Source: Dehalobacter sp. 12DCB1 (GTDB lineage: Bacteria > Bacillota > Desulfitobacteriia > Desulfitobacteriales > Syntrophobotulaceae). From it: 64,000 nt of DNA. Position numbers and translations under genes: made by a program. This document shows positions 1 to 8,256 of the stretch, in pieces; position 1 is the first letter of the stretch; the number at the start of each line of letters is the position of its first letter. The stretch lies in the NCBI RefSeq assembly GCF_004343605.1, contig NZ_POSF01000011.1:306659-370658 (forward strand), written 5' to 3'. Under the pieces are notes generated by a model, which had not been told where the DNA came from, did no database searches, and saw only the letters and a program-made list of their open reading frames with translations.

Positions 1-202
1 TTTTTATGTTCTGAAAAACGATATCTCCTGCGGCCGGCTTGTATAACCCAGCAAGCGTCCCCAGCAGGGTACTCTTGCCTGCTCCATTGGCTCCGAGAAT
101 TGCCAGCATTTCTCCCTGCTTGACATTCATCGATAGATTTTTCAGCGCATGCACATAGCCATGATAAACATCGAGACCATTTACACTAAGCACTTTGCTC
201 AT
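1..202 (-). CDS. livF: LivF, branched-chain amino-acid ABC transporter ATPase (partial)
   Basis: Only the first 67 or so codons are inside the window; the rest lies beyond base 1. The translation begins MSKVLSVNGLDVYHGYVHAL and reaches a Walker A motif (GANGAGKST) at about residues 37-45, as in LivF proteins. LivF is the second cytoplasmic ATPase that pairs with LivG to power uptake of Leu/Ile/Val. The ATG at 200-202 overlaps the 3' end of livG by 17 bases, with GGAGAGG just before it, which suggests translational coupling. Last visible gene of the liv operon. Confidence 0.9.
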   Translation of the reverse strand, partial: MSKVLSVNGLDVYHGYVHALKNLSMNVKQGEMLAILGANGAGKSTLLGTLAGLYKPAAGDIVFQNIK

Positions 203-953
203 CCTCTCCGAGATAGGCTTTGATCACTTCTGGGTGAGCCTGAATTTCTGCCGGGGTTCCCTGGGCGATCACCTCGCCAAAATTCAGTACAACAATCTTA
301 TCAGCAGCTTCCATGACCGTTTCCATATCATGTTCAATCATAATCATGGTCGTACCCTGACTGCGAAGTTTTTTCAAATATTCTGTCAGGATTTCAGATT
401 CAGCGGCATTTAGCCCCGCAGCTGGTTCATCAAGCAGGATCAGTTTGGGCTGAGAAGCAAGGGCTCTGGCAATTTCCAAGAGTCTTTGCTGTCCAAACGG
501 CAGAACTGCCGCCGGTAGACCGGCCGACTCCACTAAACCAACCTCTTCAAGCAGTCTAAGGGATTCAGCCCTGATTTTCTTTTCTTCCTTAGACCGATCT
601 GGGGAAGAAAGGAACGACTTGATAAAGCCCTTTTTCCCCTGCAGGTAAGCCCCAGTCATGACATTTTCCATCACGGTCATGCTGCCGAAAAGCTGAAGGT
701 TCTGAAAAGTTCTGCTTACTCCAGCCCGGGCTGTCTTATACGTCTTCATTCCGGTGATCGTTTTCCCTTCCAATAATATTTCACCTTCATCCGGTTGATA
801 TGTACCGGCAATCAGGTTAAAAATCGTCGTTTTTCCTGCACCGTTGGGTCCAATGAGCGCTGTTATTTTTGCTTCTTCAACCCCAAAGCACACATGTTTA
901 ACGGCCATAATGCCGCCAAAATGTTTTGTGATTCTGTGTAACTCTAGGAGCAT
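186..953 (-). CDS. livG: LivG, branched-chain amino-acid ABC transporter ATPase
   Basis: 255 residues, the normal LivG length. It has Walker A (GPNGAGKTT, residues 35-43), a LivG-style signature (PFGQQRLLEIARAL, where LSGGQ is replaced by FGQQ as is usual in this subfamily), Walker B (LILLDEPAAG) and an H-loop (MIEHDM). It hydrolyses ATP on the inner face of the membrane for the LivHM channel. The ATG follows a strong AGGAGGG site. It sits between livM (104-base AT-rich gap) and livF (overlap). Substrate class is inferred from the whole operon and its T-box leader. Confidence 0.93.
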   Translation of the reverse strand: MLLELHRITKHFGGIMAVKHVCFGVEEAKITALIGPNGAGKTTIFNLIAGTYQPDEGEILLEGKTITGMKTYKTARAGVSRTFQNLQLFGSMTVMENVMTGAYLQGKKGFIKSFLSSPDRSKEEKKIRAESLRLLEEVGLVESAGLPAAVLPFGQQRLLEIARALASQPKLILLDEPAAGLNAAESEILTEYLKKLRSQGTTMIMIEHDMETVMEAADKIVVLNFGEVIAQGTPAEIQAHPEVIKAYLGEDEQSA

Positions 954-1057
954 CGCTTTTTCCCTCCTTCTGTTGCATTGATACGCAATCTATATTTTTT
1001 ATTTAATATTCCTATTATTGTTCTGTTCAAATATAGGTTTAACGGACTATTTCAGTC

Positions 1058-2032
1058 TCAAACCAGACTCTTTTTTGATCTTTGGAAGAATTCTCCAATA
1101 CTGGTTAAACCTTGCGGCCGGTAAATCATAAGGGCTACCAGGATGATTCCGTAAATAATAATCTGGTATTCGCCACCGGCTCCGGGAATGATGAGCGGTA
1201 TCAATTCTTTTAAGATTTCACTCAGAGCCACGACAACTGCTGCCCCAAGCAAAGGCCCCCAAAAGGTTCCCAGGCCGCCGATTACAGCCATCAATACAAA
1301 CTGGACGGAAGCATGAAATGTAAACGGTGACGGACTGATAAAGGTCACGAAAAAAGCATATAGGCCCCCTGCCAAGCCCGTAAGGAGCGCACTGAAGATA
1401 AAAGCCTGCAGCTTCAGGCGTATACAGTCAATACCGGCATTTTCTGCCGCATACTCACTCTCCCGGATCGCACATAAGGCCCTGCCTGTTCTGGAACGGA
1501 CTAAATTTCGTATTCCCAGCAGTATCAGGACCAGAATAATCCACACCATGATATAAAATTCCCTGTCACTGTTTAAAGTAAGACTGCCGATGCCCAGATG
1601 CGGGATACCACTGATCCCGGATGGTCCTCCGGTAATATCTCGGCCCTCGGTAAATAATATATAGACCAAAATCCCAAATCCAAGCGTAGCAAGCGCAAGA
1701 TATAGCTCGCGTAATTTAAGGGTCTGTCTGCCAATAAGTGCCGCCACGATTCCGGGAAGAAGAATCGCTGCAAGAAGGGCTAACAATGACGGCCAATGGA
1801 AACGCGTGGTTAATATTGCTGCCGTATAAGCGCCTAAACCAAAAAACGCCGCATGACCAAACGAAACCTGTCCCGCATAACCCATCAGTATTCCCAAGCC
1901 CTGAACAATGATGGCATACAGGCCGATAACAATCAGCATCCCATAAAGATAATTGCTGTTAAGCAGGAGCGGAATGATCAACAGCACCAGCATGATGACA
2001 GCTCCGCTAAATTTAAATTGAATCTTTTTCAC
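1058..2032 (-). CDS. livM: LivM, branched-chain amino-acid ABC transporter permease
   Basis: Polytopic permease of the LivM family, with the conserved stretch GYAGQVSFGHAAFFGLGAY and the EAA-like cytoplasmic loop (ALCAIRESEYAAENAGID) that contacts the ATPases. With LivH it forms the membrane channel. I chose the GTG at 2030-2032 because AAGGAG lies 9-10 bases ahead of it and the product then starts MKKIQFKFSGAV with a membrane helix directly after; a longer TTG reading from 2077 has no ribosome site. About 324 residues. Upstream livH is 91 bases away. Confidence 0.92.
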   Translation of the reverse strand: MKKIQFKFSGAVIMLVLLIIPLLLNSNYLYGMLIVIGLYAIIVQGLGILMGYAGQVSFGHAAFFGLGAYTAAILTTRFHWPSLLALLAAILLPGIVAALIGRQTLKLRELYLALATLGFGILVYILFTEGRDITGGPSGISGIPHLGIGSLTLNSDREFYIMVWIILVLILLGIRNLVRSRTGRALCAIRESEYAAENAGIDCIRLKLQAFIFSALLTGLAGGLYAFFVTFISPSPFTFHASVQFVLMAVIGGLGTFWGPLLGAAVVVALSEILKELIPLIIPGAGGEYQIIIYGIILVALMIYRPQGLTSIGEFFQRSKKSLV

Positions 2033-2123
2033 CAGAGATACGCTCCTTACCATATAACGCTGTCGAATATTACTCAAAAAAATTTAAATCTATGCCAAAA
2101 GAAAACCCAACCCTGTTTTAAAA

Positions 2124-2999
2124 TTAAATTTTACGCTCGCTAATTGCACCCAGGATCCCTTCCGGCCTGATTAAAAGGACTGCAAGAAGAATCACAATAG
2201 AGATCGCATCATTCAACCCGGAGGAAATCAGTCCGGAACTGTAGGCTTCCAAAAGTCCCAGGATTAATCCCCCCAGAACAGCTCCGGATATACTCCCCAA
2301 TCCGCCAATTGTTGCCGCGATAAAACCTTTGACGCCTAACATAAAACCCATATCATACGTGACCATCGTCACCGGTCCGATGCAGATTCCTGCGGCGGTA
2401 GCCAAAGCCCCTGAAAAAACAAATGCGGCTAGGGAAATCATACTCAGATTGATCCCCTGTAGCTGGGCTCCGATGGGACTGAGGACGGAAGCCTTAACTG
2501 CTTTTCCCCAGTACGTCCGTCCAAAAAAAGTGTTGATGCAGATCAATGTTGCCGCTGCCAGCAAAAATATCCAGATACTCTGAGGATTGAGCGCCGCCCC
2601 GCCTGCCATGATTGGTCCGCTAGTCGTAAAGGAGGGCAAAGAGTAGGTATCTGTTCCCCAGATCAGAAGGGCCAGCCCCCTTAAGGATATTGAAATACCA
2701 ATTGTAATGATCAGCATCGTCAGGCTGCTGGCCCCCCTAGCTTTGTTGACCGTCAGCCTTTCGAGCACCCCCGCCAACAAAGCGACAATAATGATGGCGA
2801 GAAGGGAGGCCGCTATTAGCGGCATCCCCATTGATTTGAAACTGACCGTCAGAAGTGCCCCGATAACCAGAAATTCCCCAAGGGCTAGATTTAATATGCC
2901 TGTTACTTTATAGGTGATAACCAGGGTAAGGGCAATAATGGAATAAATACTTCCAAGCGTAAGTCCGCTGAATAATAGCTGCAGTAGTTGTTCTCCCAT
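2124..2999 (-). CDS. livH: LivH, branched-chain amino-acid ABC transporter permease
   Basis: 291-residue polytopic permease with the LivH hallmark near the N terminus (GLTLGSIYSIIALTLVITYK) and a glycine-rich segment (GFIAATIGGLGSISGAVLGG) typical of the family. It is the partner of LivM in the importer channel. The ATG is preceded by GGAG at good spacing and lies 33 bases after the livK stop, so it is cotranscribed with the binding protein under the tandem T-box leader. Nothing unusual is visible. Confidence 0.94.
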   Translation of the reverse strand: MGEQLLQLLFSGLTLGSIYSIIALTLVITYKVTGILNLALGEFLVIGALLTVSFKSMGMPLIAASLLAIIIVALLAGVLERLTVNKARGASSLTMLIITIGISISLRGLALLIWGTDTYSLPSFTTSGPIMAGGAALNPQSIWIFLLAAATLICINTFFGRTYWGKAVKASVLSPIGAQLQGINLSMISLAAFVFSGALATAAGICIGPVTMVTYDMGFMLGVKGFIAATIGGLGSISGAVLGGLILGLLEAYSSGLISSGLNDAISIVILLAVLLIRPEGILGAISERKI

Positions 3000-3032
3000 C
3001 AGTTTTCACTCCGTTACTGAATTTTGCCCTTG

Positions 3033-4226
3033 TTACTGTAATATTTTCCATTTGCTGTCTTTGATCTGAACCAAAACGGCGGAATCCTCGCTTAAGCCAT
3101 TATGATTCTGTTTAGACATATTAAATACCCCGGATACGCCGACAAGTCCCTGCGTTTTTTCCAGTTCATCCCGAATGGCGCTGCGGTCTGGACCGGCTTT
3201 TTCGATCGCCTTGACCAGGAGACTTAAAGCATCTGCCGCATAACCACCGAATGAATTGGGCGCGGTATTGTATTTATTTTGGTAATCATTGATATAACTT
3301 GTAAGCACTGCTTTCTGCGGATCAGAATCCGCAATCTGATCGGCCACCGGAAGCTTACCTATTGGAAGAATCACTCCGTCAGCAGCGTCCTTGGCAAGTT
3401 CAATGAATTTTTGATTGCCGACGCCATGACTGTGAATGAGCGGAATCGTCAGTCCCAGATCCTTATAGTTCTTCGTCAGGATGGAGGCCGAAGGCGGAAT
3501 CGCCCATACGACGACTGCCTGAGCTCCACTGCTCTTGACATTCGTCAATTGCGGCGTCATATCATTGTCTGTCGCGTCAAATTTTTCTTCGGCAACGATG
3601 GTGATTCCATTTTGGGGAGCTGCTGCGCTAATGGCCTTCTTGCCATTGTCGCCATAGGCATTGTTCATATACATAAAGGCAATCTTCGTCATGTTATTCT
3701 TCTTGAGATATTCCACGATTTTATTGATCATGACGATATCGCTCTGGGCTGTTTTAAATACCCATTGCCTTTCAGCTGCCGGTTCAACTATGCTGCTGGC
3801 TGCTGCCAGAGAAATCATCGGGATTTGCGCATCCTGAACAGTTTTAATAATTGCCATCGAGGTTCCGCTGGAGCTGCCGCCTAAAACTGCAAGGACGCCT
3901 TTTTCGATCAGCTTATTCGCAGCAAGTACAGCCTCCGTCTCATCACTTTTATTGTCCTCAATGATCAGTTCAATCGGATGGCCTTGAATACCGCCTTCGG
4001 CATTGATTTTGTCCACCATCATCAGCAGTGTATCGCGTTCAGGTGTGCCCAAAGAAGAGGAAGTCCCGCTGATATCGAGAACCGCACCCACTTTGTAAGG
4101 TTCTGCTGTCTCACTGCCTGCCGTACTGCTCTTCCCGGAGCTGCAGCCCCCCAATATCAGGCTGCCCGCCAATAATAAAGCTACTACCATACTCCCTGTG
4201 AAACCTTTGAACTTTCTTTTCATCAT
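3033..4226 (-). CDS. livK: LivK-type substrate-binding lipoprotein
   Basis: 397 residues. A lipoprotein signal (hydrophobic helix then lipobox LGGC at about residues 25-28, followed by SSGKSSTAGS) anchors it outside the membrane. The rest is a periplasmic-binding type I fold of the leucine/isoleucine/valine family: YKVGAVLDISGTSSSLGTPE opening, VLGGSSSGTSMAI ligand loop, YGDNGKKA and GYAADAL motifs. It captures the amino acid for LivHMGF. Start ATG has GGAG 6 bases ahead. First gene of the operon; exact ligand preference cannot be read from sequence alone. Confidence 0.92.
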   Translation of the reverse strand: MMKRKFKGFTGSMVVALLLAGSLILGGCSSGKSSTAGSETAEPYKVGAVLDISGTSSSLGTPERDTLLMMVDKINAEGGIQGHPIELIIEDNKSDETEAVLAANKLIEKGVLAVLGGSSSGTSMAIIKTVQDAQIPMISLAAASSIVEPAAERQWVFKTAQSDIVMINKIVEYLKKNNMTKIAFMYMNNAYGDNGKKAISAAAPQNGITIVAEEKFDATDNDMTPQLTNVKSSGAQAVVVWAIPPSASILTKNYKDLGLTIPLIHSHGVGNQKFIELAKDAADGVILPIGKLPVADQIADSDPQKAVLTSYINDYQNKYNTAPNSFGGYAADALSLLVKAIEKAGPDRSAIRDELEKTQGLVGVSGVFNMSKQNHNGLSEDSAVLVQIKDSKWKILQ

Positions 4227-4265
4227 CCTTCACTCCTACATTCATATTTTTCTGATTCACCAGAA

Positions 4266-4440
4266 AACAACAAGCCACAGCCTTCGCCGGGACGAAAGCT
4301 GTGGCCTTCCGCGGTACCACCCCAGTTAGCCGGATCACTCCAGCCCTCTCTTAAGAGTACGAATAAAGGAGTCTTTCCCTGCTGAAACTTAGGTGTGGTC
4401 CGTGGGCATCCGTGGCCTTGCTAGCCGCTCCTTGCAGCCA
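4266..4440 (-). promoter_or_regulatory. Second (proximal) T-box element of the liv leader
   Basis: On the minus strand the T-box consensus GGGGTGGTACCGCGG is complete at 4309-4323, followed by a terminator hairpin (about 4268-4307) built from GGCCACAGC / GCTGTGGCTT with a TTGTTGTTTT tail, 40 bases before livK. Only about 120 bases separate it from the terminator of the upstream T-box, so its Stem I region is short or partial. T-boxes sense uncharged tRNA by pairing its CCA end with the T-box bulge, so uptake would rise on amino-acid starvation. I could not fix its specifier codon. Confidence 0.85.
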
Positions 4441-4745
4441 ACTAAAAAAACACTTCTCATCCCTGAAGGGACGAAAGTGCTTCGCGGTACCACCCTATTT
4501 GGGTCTAAGCAGACCCCACTTTTCAGCAGGTACGGGACTTTATTCTTCCTTATACCCCCTCCCTTTTAACGGCGGAAGCCTCCGTCCAGACCTACTTACC
4601 CAAAGGTTTCAGTCCGGAAGTTCAGGGGTGAACCTTCAACGATCGATACGATAGAAACGCTTTCAGTCTAAGACGTTTCCTCCCTGGAAAGCTCATACCG
4701 TTTACTTTACCCCATCATTACTTTTATACAATAATGGTATTGATT
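4441..4745 (-). promoter_or_regulatory. First (distal) T-box riboswitch of the liv leader
   Basis: A complete T-box leader on the minus strand: Stem I-like region about 4590-4720, T-box motif AGGGTGGTACCGCG at 4483-4496, and a strong terminator at 4444-4480 (GCACTTTCGTCCC / GGGATGAGAAGTG then seven T). It is transcribed first and lies directly upstream of the proximal T-box. By analogy with leuS a GAACTT stretch could hold a Leu specifier (CUU), but the same bases also fit a hairpin, so the tRNA is unresolved; Leu, Ile or Val is expected from the operon. Confidence 0.9.
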
Positions 4746-4754
4746 TGAATCTAT

Positions 4755-4782
4755 ATTATCACAGAGCCCTGAGATTCGTCAA
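4755..4782 (-). promoter_or_regulatory. Sigma-A promoter of the liv operon
   Basis: TTGACG (4777-4782) and GATAAT (4755-4760) with a 16-base spacer on the minus strand; TAATAT at 4753-4758 with 18 is an alternative -10. It sits immediately upstream of the distal T-box, so the leader RNA would be about 520 bases. Confidence 0.7.
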
Positions 4783-4922
4783 TTAGAAATATCTATTCTG
4801 TATGCCCATAGAAATTCTGTATGGCTATTGTAAAATATATAAAAATATATTTCAGAATGGTATGCAATGGATGGTTGACATGGCAATAGATAAAGACAGG
4901 TTATTCTTTTTTAAGAATTTAG

Positions 4923-4952
4923 TTGCATAGTCTCGCTAAAATATGATAAAAT
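4923..4952 (+). promoter_or_regulatory. Possible rpsT promoter
   Basis: TTGCAT (4923-4928), 18-base spacer and TAAAAT (4947-4952), about 50 bases before the rpsT start. Weak match, but it is the only sigma-A-like pair in the short region between the divergent liv promoter and rpsT. Confidence 0.45.
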
Positions 4953-5005
4953 AACTTTTGTCTAAAAAACGTGCGGTAGTTAGATGTTTCGAAGGGGGTG
5001 ACTGT

Positions 5006-5278
5006 ATGCCAAATATTAAATCAGCAATTAAAAGGGTCCAACTAAGCAAGTTACAGAATGCCAAGAATACTGCTGCCAGATCTTCCTTACGAACCGCTAT
5101 TCGTCGTTTTGAGGAAGCTGTAAACAATAATCCTGAAAATGCTGTTGAAGCTCTGCAAAAAGCTTCCCGTGCACTTGATAAAGCTGCTGCAAAAGGTTTG
5201 ATCCACAAAAACAAAGCAGCTCGCAAAAAATCCAGAATGGCCAAAAAGTTCCAGGCTTTGAATAATAAAGCCAGCTAA
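5006..5278 (+). CDS. rpsT: 30S ribosomal protein S20
   Basis: 90 residues beginning MPNIKSAIKRVQLSKLQNAK, the standard bS20 opening, with a Lys/Arg/Ala-rich helical body ending in HKNKAARKKSRMAKKF. It binds 16S rRNA early in 30S assembly. The ATG at 5006 follows AGGGGGTG; upstream in-frame codons (from 4958) lack a ribosome site and are not part of bS20. It stands convergent to holA, as in B. subtilis where rpsT adjoins holA. Confidence 0.97.
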   Translation: MPNIKSAIKRVQLSKLQNAKNTAARSSLRTAIRRFEEAVNNNPENAVEALQKASRALDKAAAKGLIHKNKAARKKSRMAKKFQALNNKAS

Positions 5279-5284
5279 GCAACG

Positions 5285-5352
5285 CTGCACGAGTCCCTCC
5301 ATGGACGTCGCAGCATCCGTGAAGGCTATTTAAACGCTTCACGCTCCATAGA
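5285..5352. repeat. Hairpin repeat copy A
   Basis: Non-coding stretch holding a stem GTGAAG...CTTCAC around the loop GCTATTTAAAC (about 5318-5342), flanked by CTCCATGGACGTCGCAGCAT-type sequence. A related copy lies at 16068-16135, in which both stem arms change together (GTGAGG...CCTCAC). Found only between genes, just after a 3' end. Confidence 0.55.
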
Positions 5353-5358
5353 CATTGA

Positions 5359-5395
5359 AGAGGATATCTCAGAACCCTGGGGCATCCTCTTTTTT
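5359..5395. terminator. Terminator between rpsT and holA
   Basis: AGAGGAT...ATCCTCT stem with TTTTTT on the plus strand, downstream of rpsT. The AT-rich left side may also allow it to work for the convergent holA transcript. Confidence 0.75.
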
Positions 5396-5402
5396 CATTA
5401 CG

Positions 5403-6467
5403 TTATTTCTTACACAATCGTATAACCATTATTTCCAGCAGCAGCTGAGGGTTCCCTCCGCTGCTTTTTAACGCCAGTTCAGTCTGAAGACAATCTTCCA
5501 TGGCCTCAGCCAATCTGTTGGCTGAAAAAGAGTCCGCTTGCTGAAAGAGTTTGTTTCCTTCAAAGAATGTCCTAATTCCTGCAGTGCCCATAAAATCATT
5601 GACTGTGCCCTTGCGGGCCCGCCAAATACTCGCTGCCAGTAACAGCCGGATATGGCGGACGATCATTGTATGCACTTTGAGGTAATGTTCCTGACTAAGC
5701 ACTTCGCTAAGCCTGGCCAATGCATCTTTGGTATTCTCTGCCGCGATGGCATCCAACATCGCAAAGACCGTCGTCTCGATCATCGGCAAACTTATTTTCC
5801 GGATATCTTCAATTTCTATGTTTTGTTTTTCTCCGGTATATAGAGCTAATTTGGCCAGTTCCTGACTGAGCACCCCCGTCTGGTGACCAGCCCATTCCAA
5901 AAGAAACGAAGCGACGGGAACACTCAGGTTCTTCCCGTTTTGATGCGCTTGCTTTTGCAGCCAGGCCATCCATTCCGACTGGCCCTTCGGAAAAGCGAAT
6001 TCTACTGTTTTCCCGTTTTTATTGATTTCCTTAAACAGTTTTCTGCCTTTGTTTACTTTTTCCGATATCAGAACCAGGCAAGTGGACGGATTTGGGTTCA
6101 GACAGTATTCCAGCAAGATATCCGGGTCACTTTCTCTCCCTGAATCGGATCGTTCTGTTTCTTCAGCGCTGTTTTCCGATTCAGAAACGCCTTTACTCCT
6201 GCCCGTTCCAAAATAAGGAAGATCATCAACAACCACGAGTTTTCCGGAAAAAAAAGCTGTCATATTGGCAGCCTGGATTATTTCTTCCCGGGTTTGTTCT
6301 TTTCCGTTAAGAAGCTCTGTATTGCTGCCGGAAGGGTCATCCAGCAAATAATAGTTTTTTAGCAGTTTCAAAGCCTCGGTGAGAGAATAACGGTCTTCAC
6401 CGTACCAGAGATAAACAGAGGGAATACCGTGGTTCTCTATGTCGTGTTTGATTATATCTAATGTCAT
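5403..6467 (-). CDS. holA: DNA polymerase III delta subunit (clamp loader)
   Basis: 354 residues, normal HolA length. It opens MTLDIIKHDIENHGIPSVYL then LWYGEDRYSLTEAL (the delta-subunit motif that replaces a P-loop) and keeps the C-terminal clamp-loader helices (LAKLALYTGEKQNIEIEDI, LLLAASIWRARKG). Delta opens the beta sliding clamp. About residues 90-115 carry a Ser/Glu-rich acidic loop (ESENSAEETERSDS) that looks like a local insertion. Gene order comEC ... holA / rpsT matches B. subtilis yqeN-yqzM. Weak AGGAT site 4 bases before ATG. Confidence 0.92.
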   Translation of the reverse strand: MTLDIIKHDIENHGIPSVYLWYGEDRYSLTEALKLLKNYYLLDDPSGSNTELLNGKEQTREEIIQAANMTAFFSGKLVVVDDLPYFGTGRSKGVSESENSAEETERSDSGRESDPDILLEYCLNPNPSTCLVLISEKVNKGRKLFKEINKNGKTVEFAFPKGQSEWMAWLQKQAHQNGKNLSVPVASFLLEWAGHQTGVLSQELAKLALYTGEKQNIEIEDIRKISLPMIETTVFAMLDAIAAENTKDALARLSEVLSQEHYLKVHTMIVRHIRLLLAASIWRARKGTVNDFMGTAGIRTFFEGNKLFQQADSFSANRLAEAMEDCLQTELALKSSGGNPQLLLEIMVIRLCKK

Positions 6468-6503
6468 ATCCTATTTTCTCCTTGGACTTAAGAAGAGGGT
6501 CTC

Positions 6504-7367
6504 TTATTTGCCATCCAATGTGATTTTTGAGAATTCAACCAGGTCCTGCGAATTTTCACTTACTTCCTCAATTGCAGCAGTGATTTCTTCAGTTGCTGCG
6601 GCCTGGTTTTCAGCAATACCACCAATCTCATTGATTTCTGTAATGATACTTCCGATGGAATCTTTCATCTCAGTAAGTATTTCAGTAATCATTTTGGCCG
6701 AATCGTTACTCTGGGCGGCAAGTTTGCGCATTTCCTCCGCAACCACTGCAAAGCCGCGTCCCTGTTCTCCGGCGCGGGCCGCTTCAATTGCGGCATTCAG
6801 TCCCAGCAAGTTGGAATGTGAGGATATATCTGAAATAGCGCCGATAACTTTATTGATTTCTTTAATTTTCACGGCGGATTCATTTGCGGATTTTACAGCA
6901 TTGCTAATTTTGAACGAAAGTCCTTGTGATCCTGAAGCTACTTCCTGTAGCCCGGCGTTTACTTCCTGAAGCGTTGCTGCAAGACTTTGGGAAACCTCAT
7001 CAATTCTAGCCTGTTTTTCCAAGCTTTTACCGATTCCGACACACCCGATGACTTCTCCATTGGGTGCTTTAATTGGGTATGTGAATGACGCAAACGGAAA
7101 ACCGAATTTCTCTTTGGGCATAAGATTCGATGTGGATTTACCTGTTCTCATCACTTCAACAAGGTGAGGGTTATCACTAACCTTAAAACTCGCTGAATCC
7201 ACGTTCGTCACCATTTTGTAGCCGGGGTAGTAATAGAGCATGTTTGTCCTGTTTGTGATCATCACCATAAGGTCTTCCTGCATCATTTCTTTTAAATTGG
7301 ATAATACCATCGCGTAGGTTTCCAAGATTTCTTCATGGCTTTTTGCATTATTTTCTGCGAAATCCAT
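6504..7367 (-). CDS. Soluble methyl-accepting chemotaxis protein
   Basis: About 287 residues with no membrane segment. The N-terminal 125 residues look like a small PAS/Cache-type sensor ([39 protein letters not shown]); the C-terminal half is a canonical MCP signalling hairpin with tip sequence [20 protein letters not shown] and [12 protein letters not shown], which docks CheA/CheW. Size and layout resemble the soluble B. subtilis receptor YfmS. I chose the ATG at 7365-7367 (GAGAGGAAG ahead) over an upstream one at 7391. It is inserted between ppi and holA, 36 bases before holA. Ligand unknown. Confidence 0.85.
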   Translation of the reverse strand: MDFAENNAKSHEEILETYAMVLSNLKEMMQEDLMVMITNRTNMLYYYPGYKMVTNVDSASFKVSDNPHLVEVMRTGKSTSNLMPKEKFGFPFASFTYPIKAPNGEVIGCVGIGKSLEKQARIDEVSQSLAATLQEVNAGLQEVASGSQGLSFKISNAVKSANESAVKIKEINKVIGAISDISSHSNLLGLNAAIEAARAGEQGRGFAVVAEEMRKLAAQSNDSAKMITEILTEMKDSIGSIITEINEIGGIAENQAAATEEITAAIEEVSENSQDLVEFSKITLDGK

Positions 7368-7479
7368 TGAAATATCTTCCTCTCTCTTCACAAAATGACT
7401 ATTTAGTAATTATTTTGAATTATATCTACTATAGCGCAGAACAAATAACTTTTCAACCAAAGATCATTGAGATTTTAAA

Positions 7480-7515
7480 CAAAAAAAGTCCCCCTCAACG
7501 GATGAAGGGGAAAGA
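7480..7515 (-). terminator. Terminator downstream of the cyclophilin gene
   Basis: On the minus strand CCCCTTCA...TGAGGGGG followed by ACTTTTTTT. It lies about 140 bases after the ppi stop and before the chemoreceptor, separating the com-ppi unit from mcp-holA. The rest of 7392-7651 is AT-rich with no gene. Confidence 0.75.
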
Positions 7516-7651
7516 AAGAGGAGGAGAAAAGAGATGTTCATTTGGTATTATTTCCATGCACTTCCTCTTTTTATTCATGTTTTTAATATTTTTTGTATTT
7601 CCGTATAAAATTAGTCTTTGCTGGACTAATTTGATGTATCAGACTAAATAT

Positions 7652-8170
7652 TTAGACGGTTTCCGGTTCAGCGTAATCTACACCTTTGGTGTCGACGGTT
7701 ACACTTTTCATAGCTTGTTCCTGATTAGGTCTGTCCTGATAATTTCTTTCAACCGATACGATTTTATCGACAAATTCCATGCCTTCGATCACCTTACCGA
7801 AAGCAGCATATTGGCTGTCAAGGTGAGGTGAATCATCAACCATGATAAAAAACTGAGAACCGGCTGAATCTGCCATTCTGGAACGAGCCATTGACAGGAC
7901 TCCACGACTATGCTTCAGATCATTTATGACGCCGTTGCCGGAGAATTCTCCTTTAATACTGTAGCCTGGATCACCCATTCCCGAACCCTGGGGACATCCT
8001 CCCTGAATCATAAAACCAGGAATGACTCTGTGAAAAATCAGACCGTCATAGAAGCCCTTCTCAATTAATGAAATAAAATTATTGACAGTATTCGGGGCTA
8101 TTTCAGGATAGAGTTCGGCCTTAATGACATCCCCGTTGGCCATTTCAATCGTTACAATCGGTTTTTCCAT
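7652..8170 (-). CDS. ppiB: Cyclophilin-type peptidyl-prolyl cis-trans isomerase
   Basis: 172 residues, one complete cytoplasmic cyclophilin domain: FHRVIPGFMIQGG catalytic region (Arg in FHR), GSQFFIMVDDSPHLD and the FGKVIEGMEFVDKI C-terminal strand. It accelerates proline isomerisation during folding. No signal peptide. ATG at 8168-8170 with AAGGAG ahead. It follows comEC by 86 bases in the same direction; no functional link to competence is evident. Confidence 0.93.
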   Translation of the reverse strand: MEKPIVTIEMANGDVIKAELYPEIAPNTVNNFISLIEKGFYDGLIFHRVIPGFMIQGGCPQGSGMGDPGYSIKGEFSGNGVINDLKHSRGVLSMARSRMADSAGSQFFIMVDDSPHLDSQYAAFGKVIEGMEFVDKIVSVERNYQDRPNQEQAMKSVTVDTKGVDYAEPETV

Positions 8171-8256
8171 GATCGATAACTCCTTTTCAACGTATGAATT
8201 ATTCGTTCAGTTGTTGATTATAGCATAAATTTGGATAAAAAAGAAATTTGCAGCTG

